From positions 1 to 64,000 of the forward strand of contig MDLF01000033.1 of the NCBI GenBank assembly GCA_001730095.1: DNA of 64,000 nucleotides, written 5' to 3'. The notes below the pieces were generated by a model that was not told where the DNA came from, did not search any database, and saw only the letters and a list, made by a program, of their open reading frames with translations. The position numbers were made by a program, and so were the translations under genes. Positions within the stretch are counted from its first letter, which is position 1. Every line of letters starts with the position of its first letter. Origin of the DNA: Rhodobacteraceae bacterium (ex Bugula neritina AB1). GTDB taxonomy: Bacteria; Pseudomonadota; Alphaproteobacteria; Rhodobacterales; Rhodobacteraceae. This document shows, piece after piece, positions 34,835-44,251 of this stretch.

Positions 34835-36223
34835 ATGGCCACCCAGAAGTTATATGCAGGCGCCAAACTGCGTGAGATGCGGCAGCGGCTGGAACTGACC
34901 CAGAAGGACTTTGCCGCCAAGCTGGGGGTCTCCCTGCCTTATCTGAACCAGATGGAGAACAACAACCGCCCGGTGTCTACCACGGTGGTTCTGGCGCTGG
35001 CGCAGGAATTCGGGATGGATGTGACAGAGCTGAGCGCGGGCGACAGCGAGCGGCTGGTCAGTGACATGCGCGAGGCGATGGCAGATCCCGTCTTTACCGA
35101 TGATACGCCGCCGCTGGCCGACCTGCGGCTGACCGCGTCGAATGCTCCGGCACTGGCTCGGGCCTTTCTGGCGCTGCACCGGGCCTACCGGCAGACGCAT
35201 GAGCGGCTGGCATCCCTGGATGAGGCACTGGGGCGGGAAGATGCGCGCATTCAGGCCTCCCCCTGGGAAGAGGTGCGCGATTTTTTCCACTACTGCGACA
35301 ATTACATTGATGCAGTAGACCATGCGGCAGAGCGGTTTGCGGCCACCAGTGACATCCGGGCGGCGGCGGTCGCCGAACTGGAGCGCGGCGGCATTGCCGT
35401 GCGTCAGACCGAAATGGAAGGCCTGCGCCACTATGACCCCGAGGCTCAGGTGCTGCATCTGTCAAACCGCTCGGCGCCGCAGACCCAGCTGTTTCAGATG
35501 CTGCTGCAAGTCGCCCTGCTGCGGCAGAATACTTTGCTGGAAGCCACTCTGGATTTTGCAAAGTTCCAGAGCGAAGAAGCCCGCGCCATCGCCAAGATCG
35601 GCCTGGCCAACTATTTCGCGGGCGCGGCGCTCATGCCTTATACCCGCTTTCTGGAAGCGGCGCAGACCTGCCGTCATGACCTGGAATTGCTTGCGATCCG
35701 CTTTGGCGCCTCAATCGAACAGATTGCGCACCGGCTGTCGACCATGCAGCGGCCTGGTGCCAAGGGGGTTCCGTTCTTCTTTGTCCGTGTGGATCAGGCC
35801 GGAACGATCACCAAGCGGCACTCGGCCACAAGATTGCAGTTCGCCCGGTTTGGTGGCGCCTGCCCGTTGTGGAATGTGCACCGGGCGTTTGAGACGCCGG
35901 GCCGTTTCCTTCGGCAGCTCGCAGAGACCCCGGACGGGGTGCGCTATATCTCGCTGGCGCGGGATGTGTCAAAGCCGGGCGGCTCGTTCGGCGCACCGGT
36001 GCGCCGCTATGCGATTGCGCTGGGATGCGAGGTGCGCCATGCGGATGCGCTGGTCTATGCGGATGGCATGGATGTAAATCAGGACGGCGCCTATGAGCCG
36101 ATCGGCATTTCCTGCCGCATCTGCGAGCGCAAGGACTGCCACCAACGCTCTGTTCCGCCGCTGGAACGGCGGCTGACGATCAACAGCGACCAGCGCGGCG
36201 TGCTGCCTTATGAGGTCAGCTGA
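34835..36223 (+). CDS. pccR: Short-chain fatty acyl-CoA regulator PccR (ScfR family)
   Basis: The 462-residue protein has an N-terminal XRE HTH (~10-60: LTQKDFAAKLGVSLPYLNQME) and a long ScfR effector domain of about 400 residues. That domain ends in the family's cysteine cluster GISCRICERKDCHQR followed by PPLERRL. ScfR regulators sense short-chain acyl-CoAs; in Rhodobacter sphaeroides PccR activates propionyl-CoA assimilation. The location near pccB and the TTTGCAAA sites before both genes support that role. The start at 34835 is the first ATG after those sites; an upstream in-frame extension would run through them. Confidence 0.9.
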   Translation: MATQKLYAGAKLREMRQRLELTQKDFAAKLGVSLPYLNQMENNNRPVSTTVVLALAQEFGMDVTELSAGDSERLVSDMREAMADPVFTDDTPPLADLRLTASNAPALARAFLALHRAYRQTHERLASLDEALGREDARIQASPWEEVRDFFHYCDNYIDAVDHAAERFAATSDIRAAAVAELERGGIAVRQTEMEGLRHYDPEAQVLHLSNRSAPQTQLFQMLLQVALLRQNTLLEATLDFAKFQSEEARAIAKIGLANYFAGAALMPYTRFLEAAQTCRHDLELLAIRFGASIEQIAHRLSTMQRPGAKGVPFFFVRVDQAGTITKRHSATRLQFARFGGACPLWNVHRAFETPGRFLRQLAETPDGVRYISLARDVSKPGGSFGAPVRRYAIALGCEVRHADALVYADGMDVNQDGAYEPIGISCRICERKDCHQRSVPPLERRLTINSDQRGVLPYEVS

Positions 36224-36254
36224 GGACATGCGGCAGACAGCTGCCGGCGCCGTA

Positions 36255-36518
36255 TTACCCGCGCAGGCGGTCCAGCAACCGAGCCATGAAGGCGCGTTCA
36301 GCCTTGGCGGCTGCTTCGGACGATTGTTTGGGCTGCACCGCTTTGGCTGGATGCCACTTGCGAATGCGGCTTGGCGCGGAGGTTTCCTCCGGCTCCGGGG
36401 GCACAGCAGTTTCCGTTCTGACCACATTGCGGACCGCGGCCAGGATTTCTGCATCAGAAACTTCTGATGGCACCCCTTCGATCTCCTGCCATCCTCCCGG
36501 CTGATAGATCTGTCCCAT
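36255..36518 (-). CDS. Conserved hypothetical protein (87 aa)
   Basis: A small soluble protein that starts MGQIYQPGGWQEIEG, has a SDAEILAAVRNVVRTE helix and ends in a basic AERAFMARLLDRLRG helix. ATG 36518 follows AAGGAG. It converges on pccR, with stops 31 bases apart. Family unknown to me; the ILAAVR segment resembles Rhodobacterales hypothetical proteins. Confidence 0.65.
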   Translation of the reverse strand: MGQIYQPGGWQEIEGVPSEVSDAEILAAVRNVVRTETAVPPEPEETSAPSRIRKWHPAKAVQPKQSSEAAAKAERAFMARLLDRLRG

Positions 36519-36770
36519 TTGGTTACTCCTTCGCAGGCTCATCCGCAGCTTCCGGCCTGAGGACAAATGCAAGCTGCTGTCTGCAGGGTAGTGCATGCCG
36601 TCACAATATTGACGAATTTGCCTTAAATTTACCTGATTTTCCTGATTTCGGCGCCAAAATCTGAACAGTCGGTCAGGTTGCGCTGCACTGTTGCTCTATT
36701 GGGTCCAAATGGGGCGCTGCGAATCCCTTTGGAGCAAAGGCGCAAAGATCCCTGTTTGGCCGCAGGACAT

Positions 36771-36797
36771 GAAAAAGGGGGCGCCACTGGCGCCCCT
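36771..36797 (-). terminator. Terminator of the DUF465 gene
   Basis: On the minus strand, an 8-bp stem GGGGCGCC-agt-GGCGCCCC (36778-36785 with 36789-36796) is followed by CTTTTTC. It is a good intrinsic terminator 22 bases after the DUF465 stop. Confidence 0.88.
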
Positions 36798-36818
36798 CTC
36801 ACTGCTTTTTCATCCGGC

Positions 36819-37058
36819 TCACGCCTTGGACAGGATGCCCCAGATCTCATCCTTCAGCGCGGCGCGCTGTTTGCGCATTTCGGTCTCGGCCTGTGCGCTG
36901 ACCGGCTCCACATTGGTTTCGGCCCGATGCACGGCACGGTTCACCGCGTGGTATTCATCAGACAGTCTGGTGAAATGCGCATCCGCCTGCTTCAGCTGGC
37001 TGATCAGCGCCGCCTTGTCCGGAAATTCTTCGGCAAGTTCGTGGGGGGTATTGGACAT
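36819..37058 (-). CDS. DUF465/YdcH-like small protein
   Basis: The 79-residue helical protein (PHELAEEFPDKAALISQLKQADAHFTRLSDEYHAVNRAVHRAE, then LKDEIWGIL) matches the YdcH/DUF465 family. It is cytosolic, with a coiled-coil shape; the function is unknown, although the family is widespread. ATG 37058 follows AAGGAG. It is monocistronic, ending in a clear terminator. Confidence 0.87.
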   Translation of the reverse strand: MSNTPHELAEEFPDKAALISQLKQADAHFTRLSDEYHAVNRAVHRAETNVEPVSAQAETEMRKQRAALKDEIWGILSKA

Positions 37059-37160
37059 CTGCTCGCTCCTTCTTCCTAGAGACGCTTGCAGATTATGGCC
37101 CACCCCACCCGGCGACTTTGACGCGGATCAAAAGATGCGGAAATGGCACTGATTTTCCGG

Positions 37161-37204
37161 CAAAAAGTAAGCCGCCCGCACAAAGGGGAGGTGGCGGGCG
37201 GCTT
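37161..37204 (-). terminator. Terminator of the bet operon after betA
   Basis: On the minus strand an 11-bp stem AAGCCGCCCGC / GCGGGCGGCTT (37194-37204 with 37169-37179, 14-base loop) precedes ACTTTTTG. It lies 19 bases after the betA stop and ends the betT-C-B-A transcript. Confidence 0.88.
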
Positions 37205-37222
37205 TCTGGCAGTGCAACAGGA

Positions 37223-38878
37223 TCAGCGTTGCGCCTGGCGCCAGTTCGGATTGAACCACGGCTCTGCGTTCGAGGACGGCAGGCGGCGGCCCAGAATGTG
37301 GTCCGAGGCTTTTTCGCCGGTCATGATCGAGGGGCCATTGAGGTTGCCGTTGGTGATGCGCGGAAAGATAGAGCTGTCGGCAACGCGCAGGCCGTCAACG
37401 CCGATGACACGGCATTCCGGGTCGACCACGGCCATCGGATCATCCGCCGCGCCCATTTTGCAGGTGCCGCAGGGATGATAGGCGCTTTCCACATGCTCAC
37501 GCAGGAAGCCGTCAAGCTCGTCATCACTCTGCAGGTCGGCACCCGGCTGGATCTCATGCTTGAGGAAGGGTTTCATCGCGTCCTGGGCAAAGATCTCCCG
37601 CGTCAGGCGCACGCATTTGCGGAAGTCGATCCAGTCCTGTTCGGTCGACATATAGTTGAACAGGATGTTCGGCGCGTCCTTGGGATCGGCGGAGGCCAGC
37701 GTGACCTCGCCCCGTGAGGGAGAGCGCATCGGGCCGACATGCGCCTGGAAGCCATGCCCCTCTGCTGCGGCCTGGCCGTCGTAGCGGACCGCGATCGGCA
37801 GGAAGTGGTACTGGATGTCCGGGTAGTCGACGCCCTTGTCGGACCGGATGAAGGCGGCGCTTTCGAACTGGTTCGACGCCCCCAGGCCAGTCTTGGTGAA
37901 CAGCCACTGGGCCCCAACAAGGCCCTTGCCGAACAGATTCCAGTATTTGAACAGGGTGATCGGCTGCTTGCAAGCGAACTGGAAGTAGAACTCCAGATGG
38001 TCCTGCAGGTTCTGGCCGACGCCGGGGCGGTCGACGACCACATCAATTCCGTGCTCTGCCAGGTGCCTGGCCGGGCCGATGCCAGAAAGCATCAGCATCT
38101 TGGGGGAGTTCAGCGAGGATGCGGCCAGGATCACCTCGATATTGGCCCGGATGACCTCAACCTTGCCGCCACGTTCGATCTCGACGCCGACGGCGCGGCC
38201 GTCCTCGATTACCACCTTGCGGGCAAAGGCACGGATCAGGTCGCAGTTTTCACGTTTCAGGGCCGGTTTCAGATAGGCATTGGCGGCAGACCAGCGGCGG
38301 CCCTTGTAGACCGTCATCTCCATCGGGCCAAAGCCCTCTTGCTGTTCGCCATTGTAATCCGCGGTCACAGGATAGCCTGCCTGTTCCCCAGCTGTGACAA
38401 AGGCATCATGCAGCGGGTTGTCGCGCGGACCACGGGTCACATGCAGCGGGCCATCCTTGCCGCGCCAGTCCGCATCGCCGCCATGGCCGCGGTCGTTCCA
38501 GGTTTCCATGCGTTTGAAATAGGGCAGCACGTCGGCATAGGACCAGCCTGCTGCGCCCGACTCGGCCCAATGATTGTAGTCGCCCGCATGGCCGCGCACA
38601 TAGACCATTCCGTTGATCGAGGAGGAGCCGCCGATCACCTTGCCACGCGGGCAGACCAGCTCACGCCCGCCCAGATGCGGTTCGGGCTGGGATTTGTAAC
38701 CCCAGTCATACAGCGGCATATTCATCGGGTAGCTGAGCGCCCCCGGCATCTGGATAAACGGCCCGGCGTCAGTGCCGCCGTGTTCGATCACCAATACCTT
38801 CTTTCCGGCTTCGCTGAGCCGATAGGCCATGGCGCAGCCGGCAGACCCTGCACCGACAATCACATAATCCGCATTCAT
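37223..38878 (-). CDS. betA: Choline dehydrogenase
   Basis: The 551-residue GMC flavoprotein oxidises choline to betaine aldehyde at the inner membrane. The FAD motif [17 protein letters not shown] is at the N-terminus, GMC signature 1 is at [18 protein letters not shown] (~80-97), and the C-terminal catalytic region holds [13 protein letters not shown] (His-containing). The size matches BetA. The ATG at 38878 follows GAGAGACGTG. It is the last gene of the choline operon. Confidence 0.95.
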   Translation of the reverse strand: MNADYVIVGAGSAGCAMAYRLSEAGKKVLVIEHGGTDAGPFIQMPGALSYPMNMPLYDWGYKSQPEPHLGGRELVCPRGKVIGGSSSINGMVYVRGHAGDYNHWAESGAAGWSYADVLPYFKRMETWNDRGHGGDADWRGKDGPLHVTRGPRDNPLHDAFVTAGEQAGYPVTADYNGEQQEGFGPMEMTVYKGRRWSAANAYLKPALKRENCDLIRAFARKVVIEDGRAVGVEIERGGKVEVIRANIEVILAASSLNSPKMLMLSGIGPARHLAEHGIDVVVDRPGVGQNLQDHLEFYFQFACKQPITLFKYWNLFGKGLVGAQWLFTKTGLGASNQFESAAFIRSDKGVDYPDIQYHFLPIAVRYDGQAAAEGHGFQAHVGPMRSPSRGEVTLASADPKDAPNILFNYMSTEQDWIDFRKCVRLTREIFAQDAMKPFLKHEIQPGADLQSDDELDGFLREHVESAYHPCGTCKMGAADDPMAVVDPECRVIGVDGLRVADSSIFPRITNGNLNGPSIMTGEKASDHILGRRLPSSNAEPWFNPNWRQAQR

Positions 38879-39002
38879 CACGTCTCTCCATTGCTGAGAC
38901 CGGGTGCTGCCTCGCCTGCCCGTCTCTGCCTTACTTTTTCTTGCGGCCTGCCCGTCAGTGCGGGCAGCACCGTTTGTCAGCTCCGATCCCTGTCCCCCTG
39001 CC

Positions 39003-39061
39003 CTGATTGCCCTTTGGGGCGGCGGGGCGGGTGGGTGGGCGACGGCCCAAAGGGCAATCAG
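39003..39061. other. 16-bp perfect inverted repeat with a G-quadruplex-type loop at the betB/betA junction
   Basis: CTGATTGCCCTTTGGG (39003-39018) pairs exactly with 39046-39061, which includes the betB stop codon. The 27-base loop contains GGGG-C-GGG-T-GGG-T-GGG on the plus strand (39024-39039), the textbook pattern for a parallel quadruplex with one-base loops. The plus strand is the template for bet transcription. The structure may cause pausing, partial termination or processing, tuning betA relative to betB. Confidence 0.85.
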
Positions 39062-40515
39062 AACGCCGCCTCGACATCCCCCATACGGACGTAGACGGAC
39101 TTCACCTGGCTGAAATGCTTGATCGCCTCTTTCGAGTTCTCGCGGCCTACACCCGATGCCTTCACGCCACCGAACGGCGCCTCTACAGGGGCGTCGTTGT
39201 AGGAGTTGATAAAACAGCTGCCGGCCTCCAGCTGGCCGATCACCCGATGCGCGCGGCTGAAATCGTTGGTGAAAACGCCAGCCGACAGGCCGAACTCAGT
39301 GTCATTGGCGCGCAGGATCACCTCTTCCTCGGTGTCGAAGTCGAGAACCGACATCACCGGGCCAAAGATTTCCTCGCGGGCGATGGTCATGTCATCGGTC
39401 ACATCGGCGAAAACAGTGGGCTGGATGTAGTAGCCAGGCATATCTGCACGCGCGCCGCCGCAGACAACGCGGGCGCCTTCGGCCTTGCCCTTCTCAATAT
39501 AGCCCAGGACGATGTTCATCTGACTCTCCGTCACCATCGGGCCAAAGCTGGTGGCCTCATCCATGGGATCGCCGATCACAGCATTGCCGGTGCGCTCGGC
39601 CAGACGGGCCAGGAATTTCTCCTTGATGCCCTTTTGCACGAACACGCGGGTGCCGTTGGAGCAGACCTGACCGGAGGAATAAAAGTTGCCGTTGATGGCG
39701 CCGCCAACGGCGTTTTCCACATCGGCGTCATCAAAGATGATCAGCGGCGACTTGCCGCCCAGTTCCATGGTGACATGTTTCATGCCTGTCGCTGCCGCAG
39801 CATAGACCTTCTTGCCCGTCGGCACCGAGCCAGTGAGCGAGACCTTGTCCACGCGCGGATCAGTGACCAGCGCGCCGCCCACTTCGCCCATGCCCTGGAT
39901 GACGTTGTAAATGCCAGCGGGGGCGCCGGCCTCATGCAGGATCTCGGCCACTTTCAGGGCACAGAGCGGCGTGGTTTCCGAGGGTTTGAACACCATCGAG
40001 TTGCCGCAGGCCAGCGCAGGCGCGCCTTTCCAGCAGGCGATCTGGGTCGGGTAGTTCCAGGCGCCAATGCCCACACACAGGCCGAGTGCCTCGCGCATTG
40101 TATAGACCCAGTCCTCGCCCATCGGGATGTGCTCGCCGGTCAGGGAGCCTGCGAGGCCGCCGAAATATTCCAGCGCGTCGGCGCCGGAAGTGGCGTCGGC
40201 AACCAGGGTTTCCTGCAGCGGCTTGCCGGTGTCATAGGTTTCCAGAACGCTGAGTTCATGGTTGCGCGCGCGCATGATATCGGCGGCGCGGCGCAGGATG
40301 CGGCCGCGTTCGGTGCCGGTCATCTTCGCCCATTCCTTCTGGGCGGCCTTGGCGCTGGCAAGCGCCTGTTCGACGATTGCCGGGGTCGCAGCGTGGACGG
40401 TGGCGATCTGCTCACCTGTCGCCGCATAGATCACCGGGATCGGGGTGCCGGATGTGTCTTCGACGTATTCGCCATTGATGAAATGGCTGGCTTTGGGCTG
40501 TGCGGGGTGGGTCAT
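39058..40515 (-). CDS. betB: Betaine aldehyde dehydrogenase
   Basis: The 485-residue aldehyde dehydrogenase turns betaine aldehyde into glycine betaine with NAD(P)+. The nucleotide-binding [11 protein letters not shown], catalytic Glu in MELGGKSPL (~250) and catalytic Cys in [11 protein letters not shown] (~284) are present, and the ending [13 protein letters not shown] is typical. I prefer ATG 40515 because GGAGG sits ten bases before it; an ATG three codons upstream would be one base from that site. betC lies upstream and betA downstream. Confidence 0.95.
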   Translation of the reverse strand: MTHPAQPKASHFINGEYVEDTSGTPIPVIYAATGEQIATVHAATPAIVEQALASAKAAQKEWAKMTGTERGRILRRAADIMRARNHELSVLETYDTGKPLQETLVADATSGADALEYFGGLAGSLTGEHIPMGEDWVYTMREALGLCVGIGAWNYPTQIACWKGAPALACGNSMVFKPSETTPLCALKVAEILHEAGAPAGIYNVIQGMGEVGGALVTDPRVDKVSLTGSVPTGKKVYAAAATGMKHVTMELGGKSPLIIFDDADVENAVGGAINGNFYSSGQVCSNGTRVFVQKGIKEKFLARLAERTGNAVIGDPMDEATSFGPMVTESQMNIVLGYIEKGKAEGARVVCGGARADMPGYYIQPTVFADVTDDMTIAREEIFGPVMSVLDFDTEEEVILRANDTEFGLSAGVFTNDFSRAHRVIGQLEAGSCFINSYNDAPVEAPFGGVKASGVGRENSKEAIKHFSQVKSVYVRMGDVEAAF

Positions 40516-40524
40516 AGTTTTCAT

Positions 40525-40556
40525 GCCTCCGGCGGGGATATTTGGGGCCAGAAGAA
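40525..40556. repeat. Copy of the 3'-end motif between betC and betB
   Basis: GCCTCCGGCGGGGATATTTG then GGGCCAGAAGAA is a plus-oriented copy of the motif found after guaD and the DUF1036 gene. Here it lies between two minus-strand genes, so on the bet transcript it is read in reverse and its T run is lost. It also supplies the GGAGG used as the betB ribosome-binding site. Confidence 0.7.
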
Positions 40557-40578
40557 CTGGCGGGATCTTGGTTTTGGG

Positions 40579-42087
40579 TTATTCGCCACGGGGAAAGCGT
40601 TTGCTGTCCTCGAGGGTGTCGAGATTCATGTGGTTGCGCATGTAGCGCTCGGAGGCTTTTTGCAGCGGCTGGTAATCCCAGGGGTAGTAGCCGCCCTGGC
40701 GCAGCGCCTCGTAGACGACCCAGCGACGGGCCTGGCTGGCGCGCACTTCGGCATCAAAAGCCTCCAGGTTCCAGCGCGCCTCGGATTTGGCGCGCAAGGT
40801 GTTCAGCGTGCCGACATGGGCCGGATCGTCTGCCAGGTTGTTCAGCTCGTGCGGGTCTGCTTGCAGATCAAACAGCTGGTCGGGGTCCAGCGCGCAGCGG
40901 TTGTATTTCCACCTGCCATAGCGGAGCGACACCAGCGGCGCGTAGGACGCTTCGGCGGCGTATTCCATGGCCACGGGTTCGCTTCGTTCTGTCCCATTGG
41001 CCAGCGGCACCAGGTTCTGGCCGTCGGTCCAGGGGGCGATCTCAGCCATGTCAACACCGGCCAACGCGCCCAGCGTCGGGGTCACATCCAGCGTGGACAC
41101 CGGGGTTTCAATGAGGCCTGCGGGCAGCTCCGGCGCCGAGATCATCAGCGGCACGCGGGCGGAGCCATCATAAAAGCTCATCTTGAACCACTGGCCGCGT
41201 TCGCCCAGCATGTCGCCGTGGTCGGAGACAAACAGGATGATCGCCTCCTGCCGCGTGGTTTCCAGCACATTCAGGATCTCGCCGATCTTGTCATCCAGAT
41301 AGGAGATATTGGCGAAATAGGCGCGGCGGGCGCGTTTGATGTCTTCTTCTTTGATATCAAAGCTGCGCCAGTCGTTGGCGTCAAAGATCCGCTGGGTGTG
41401 CGGGTCGTGGTCCTCGTAGTCCATGGCGGGAACTTCGGGCAGCAGCTGCGCGCAATCCTCGTAAAGATCCCAGTATTTGCGGCGCGCTACATAAGGGTCA
41501 TGCGGATGGGTGAAGCTGACGGTCAGCGCCCAGGGGCGGTCGTCCAGCCCGCGCGACAGCTCATAGAGTTTGGCGGTGGCGTTGTAGGCCACCTCGTCGT
41601 CGTATTCCATCTGGTTGGAGGTTTCCGCCACCCCTGCCCCGGTGACGGACCCCATGTTGTGGTACCACCAGTCGATCCGCTCACCCGGCTTGCGGTAGTC
41701 CGGGGTCCAGCCGAAATCAGCCGGGTAGATGTCGGTGGTCAGCCGGTCCTCGAACCCGTGCAACTGGTCGGGGCCGACAAAATGCATCTTGCCCGAGAGG
41801 CAGGTGTAATAGCCCGCGCGGCGCAGGTGGTGGGCATAGGTCGGGATATCGCTGCGAAATTCGGCGGCGTTGTCATAAACACCGGTGCGCGAAGGCAGCT
41901 GTCCGGACATGAATGACGCTCGCCCCGGCGCGCAGAGCGGCGATGCAGTATAGGTGTTGGCAAAGCGGGTGGAGCGTTCCGCCAGTTTCTTCAGGTTCGG
42001 CGCATGCAGCCACTCGGCGGGGCCATCCGGGAAAAATGTCCCATTCAACTGGTCGACCATCAGGATCAGGATATTCGGGGCACTCAT
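40579..42087 (-). CDS. betC: Choline-sulfatase
   Basis: The 502-residue sulfatase hydrolyses choline-O-sulfate to choline and sulfate. The N-terminus NILILMVDQLNGTFFP gives the metal Asp, and the modified cysteine lies in SPLCAPGRASFMSGQ (C-x-P-x-R, converted to formylglycine). The later SFTHPHDPY and FVSDHGDMLGERGQWFKMSFYDGSARVPL segments carry the remaining metal/substrate ligands. The C-terminal domain ends DSKRFPRGE, as in choline sulfatases. ATG 42087 follows GGGAGG. It links osmolyte sulfur release to betaine synthesis. Confidence 0.94.
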   Translation of the reverse strand: MSAPNILILMVDQLNGTFFPDGPAEWLHAPNLKKLAERSTRFANTYTASPLCAPGRASFMSGQLPSRTGVYDNAAEFRSDIPTYAHHLRRAGYYTCLSGKMHFVGPDQLHGFEDRLTTDIYPADFGWTPDYRKPGERIDWWYHNMGSVTGAGVAETSNQMEYDDEVAYNATAKLYELSRGLDDRPWALTVSFTHPHDPYVARRKYWDLYEDCAQLLPEVPAMDYEDHDPHTQRIFDANDWRSFDIKEEDIKRARRAYFANISYLDDKIGEILNVLETTRQEAIILFVSDHGDMLGERGQWFKMSFYDGSARVPLMISAPELPAGLIETPVSTLDVTPTLGALAGVDMAEIAPWTDGQNLVPLANGTERSEPVAMEYAAEASYAPLVSLRYGRWKYNRCALDPDQLFDLQADPHELNNLADDPAHVGTLNTLRAKSEARWNLEAFDAEVRASQARRWVVYEALRQGGYYPWDYQPLQKASERYMRNHMNLDTLEDSKRFPRGE

Positions 42088-42211
42088 CGCGGACCTCCCA
42101 AGTATTGGCAATGCTTTGCAAAGGCCCCTGGCAGGCCCGAAGGCTCTGCCAGGTAGTTGACGGCTGGTCCCCGCATTTGGGGAAACTTGGGGGCCAGCCG
42201 GGAGACCGCCC

Positions 42212-43420
42212 TTAATGGGCTGTCTTGATCTTCTCAAAATCGAGTGTGTTCTCCTCAGGCGAGGCGTCGATGCTCATCACTTCGCTGCGCTTGAACAAAA
42301 CGATGTAGCCCAGGCAGGCAACGTAGATGCCGATCACCGCGGTGCCGATCCATTGGATCTGCAGCCACTGGCTTTGGAAAGCAAGGGTCAGGGCAAAGAG
42401 AACAACCGCGTTACCAACAACATAAGGGATGGTGCCGAAACGCTTGGCCGACAGATTCAGGTTGTCGGTGTAGAGCCGGATCAGCGAGTCAAAGGAGTTG
42501 ACCACAAAGATGATGCCCACCGCGACCATGGAAACATTGATCAGCAGCGTCGTTTCGATGCTGTTCAGGTGGTAGTAGTAGAGCACCGAGAACCACACGC
42601 CCAGCGGGATCGACGGGAAGATCAGCAGCGCTGCCAGAACCTGCCAGGTGCGCAGGCCGCCGACAAAGCGGGAGGTGAACTGGCCGATCATGATCGACCA
42701 TGCGAACCACCAGAACAGGTAGAATTCATGATAGTCGGTCAGTGGCAGGATGAATTTGTGGATGTTTGCGAAGTAGCCGCCGATGTTCGATGCGGTGTCC
42801 GCAAAGGCGCCCAGGCCCATGCCTGCATAGGCCCACATGCCCAGGATCAGTGTCAGGAACAACGCGGTGGAGCCGACCGACAGAATACGCACGTATTTAA
42901 TGTCGGTGGAGGAGAAGGCAGCAAACAGGATCACCAGGAAGGTGATGACATAAAAGGCCGGCACCACAGTCTCGCCGTCGCCGATGAAGGTGGCGTAATA
43001 CGGCAGGTAGATCAGGAACAGCGCGCCGGTAAAGGCACAGGTGCCAATGATCACGATGTTGTTGATCCATTTCACCAGCGGGATTTCAAAGAACTTCACC
43101 CGCGGCTCAACCACGCAGAAGTAGAAAGTGGTGAGGAAGTAGAAGCCCCAGATCAGGAACCCCCAGAAGCCGAATTCCAGCGCCAGCGGGTTGGTGAAAC
43201 CATAGGCAGGCTCTGCCGCGGTATCGGCATAAAGCGGAAAGTCCCAGGCCAGCGGGAACATGATCAGCCCCACGTCCAGACCGGAGGTGAACAGAATTGC
43301 GATGAAGGTGAAAAGGTGAACCGGGGTCACGCCGACGTTGCGGACGTTCCACCACTTGATCACGCAGAACGCCACCAGCGCAAAGGCCAGCAGAATCCCG
43401 AACGAGATGATTGCAGTCAT
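42212..43420 (-). CDS. betT: BCCT-like choline transporter, short form
   Basis: The 402-residue inner-membrane protein has about ten hydrophobic segments. It resembles betaine/choline/carnitine transporters around the aromatic-rich segment FYLFWWFAWSIMIGQFTSRFVGGL (~245-268), which corresponds to the BCCT WWxxW signature. Typical BCCT proteins are 500-700 residues, so this is a shortened version. The context, first gene of the betC-B-A operon and divergent from betI, indicates choline or choline-O-sulfate uptake. ATG 43420 follows GGGAGGG. The name is by context and weak motif only. Confidence 0.78.
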   Translation of the reverse strand: MTAIISFGILLAFALVAFCVIKWWNVRNVGVTPVHLFTFIAILFTSGLDVGLIMFPLAWDFPLYADTAAEPAYGFTNPLALEFGFWGFLIWGFYFLTTFYFCVVEPRVKFFEIPLVKWINNIVIIGTCAFTGALFLIYLPYYATFIGDGETVVPAFYVITFLVILFAAFSSTDIKYVRILSVGSTALFLTLILGMWAYAGMGLGAFADTASNIGGYFANIHKFILPLTDYHEFYLFWWFAWSIMIGQFTSRFVGGLRTWQVLAALLIFPSIPLGVWFSVLYYYHLNSIETTLLINVSMVAVGIIFVVNSFDSLIRLYTDNLNLSAKRFGTIPYVVGNAVVLFALTLAFQSQWLQIQWIGTAVIGIYVACLGYIVLFKRSEVMSIDASPEENTLDFEKIKTAH

Positions 43421-43504
43421 ATGTCCCTCCCATTTCCGGGCGGTTTCCGCCCTTAGACATGGATGGAAGGCATACCACAGCGGACTGAAGCGCCAAACAG
43501 TTTT

Positions 43505-43550
43505 TTGAATACTCATTCAAGTTTTCATTTCAACCTAACAACAGTTGAAA
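43505..43550. promoter_or_regulatory. Two palindromes in the betT-betI intergenic region (candidate BetI operators)
   Basis: TTGAAT-actc-ATTCAA (43505-43520) is a perfect inverted repeat like the TTGA/TCAA dyads bound by BetI. TTTCAAC-9-GTTGAAA (43528-43534 with 43544-43550) is a second one, 30 bases before betI. Both lie in the 159 bases between the divergent starts, so BetI could repress betT-C-B-A and itself until choline binds. Confidence 0.7.
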
Positions 43551-43579
43551 CAACGGCCCAATTACAGCACAACTAATTC

Positions 43580-44155
43580 ATGAGCAGGAAACGCATCCGG
43601 GACATCCGCAACGAAGAGCTGATCGAAGCCACCATCGTGGCCGTGCACAAGCGCGGCTACGGTGTTGTAACCATGGCGGAAATCGCACAAGAGGCCGGAG
43701 CATCCGCAGCCTCGATCAACTACTATTTCGGCTCCAAGGAAGGGCTGATGGAAGCCACAATGCTGCATCTTTTGGCCAAGCTGCGGCGCGCCATGAGCGC
43801 AGGCTACGCCACTGCGCGCACACCGCGTGAAAGGCTCTATGCAGTGATGGATGCGAACTTTGCCGACGGGCTTTTCACTGTCCCGCAATGCAGCATCTGG
43901 ATGCAGTTCTGGGCAAATGCCCCGTATTCACAGCGTCTCAGCCGACTGCATCGAATCAATCGGGCGCGCGTGCGCAGCCATGTTCTGGCCGAGCTGCGGG
44001 CATTGTTGCCGTCTGACCAGGTAGAGACCGCGCGACAGGCGCTGCAGTGCTATATGGACGGGGTCTGGCTGCAGGCGGCGCAATCGGAAGACGTGCTGAA
44101 CCCGGAAAACGCCCGCGCCGCAGCGCACCGGGTGGTCGATCTGGTCATTCCCTGA
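43580..44155 (+). CDS. betI: TetR-family choline-responsive repressor BetI
   Basis: The 191-residue regulator starts RKRIRDIRNEELIEATIVAVHKRG and has its HTH at VTMAEIAQEAGASAASINYYFGSKEGL (~33-58), with the KEGL turn typical of BetI. The C-terminal ligand domain (TVPQCSIWMQFW, CYMDGVWLQ) also matches BetI. It is divergent from the choline operon. No good ribosome-binding site precedes the ATG, so translation may be weak or leaderless-like. Confidence 0.92.
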   Translation: MSRKRIRDIRNEELIEATIVAVHKRGYGVVTMAEIAQEAGASAASINYYFGSKEGLMEATMLHLLAKLRRAMSAGYATARTPRERLYAVMDANFADGLFTVPQCSIWMQFWANAPYSQRLSRLHRINRARVRSHVLAELRALLPSDQVETARQALQCYMDGVWLQAAQSEDVLNPENARAAAHRVVDLVIP

Positions 44156-44251
44156 ATGCCCACCACCAAGACGGCGGATGGTGAAACAGTCTTGTTTGCT
44201 GCACGCTGCCTATTGTGGCTGCCCATTTGGACCTGTGCAAATTCCGCCTGA

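Noticed and set aside
39007..41916. A 969-codon open frame on the plus strand over betB and betC
   Set aside because: It is antisense to two well-supported genes, has no ribosome-binding site and no recognisable domain; the length comes from GC-rich codon use on the opposite strand.
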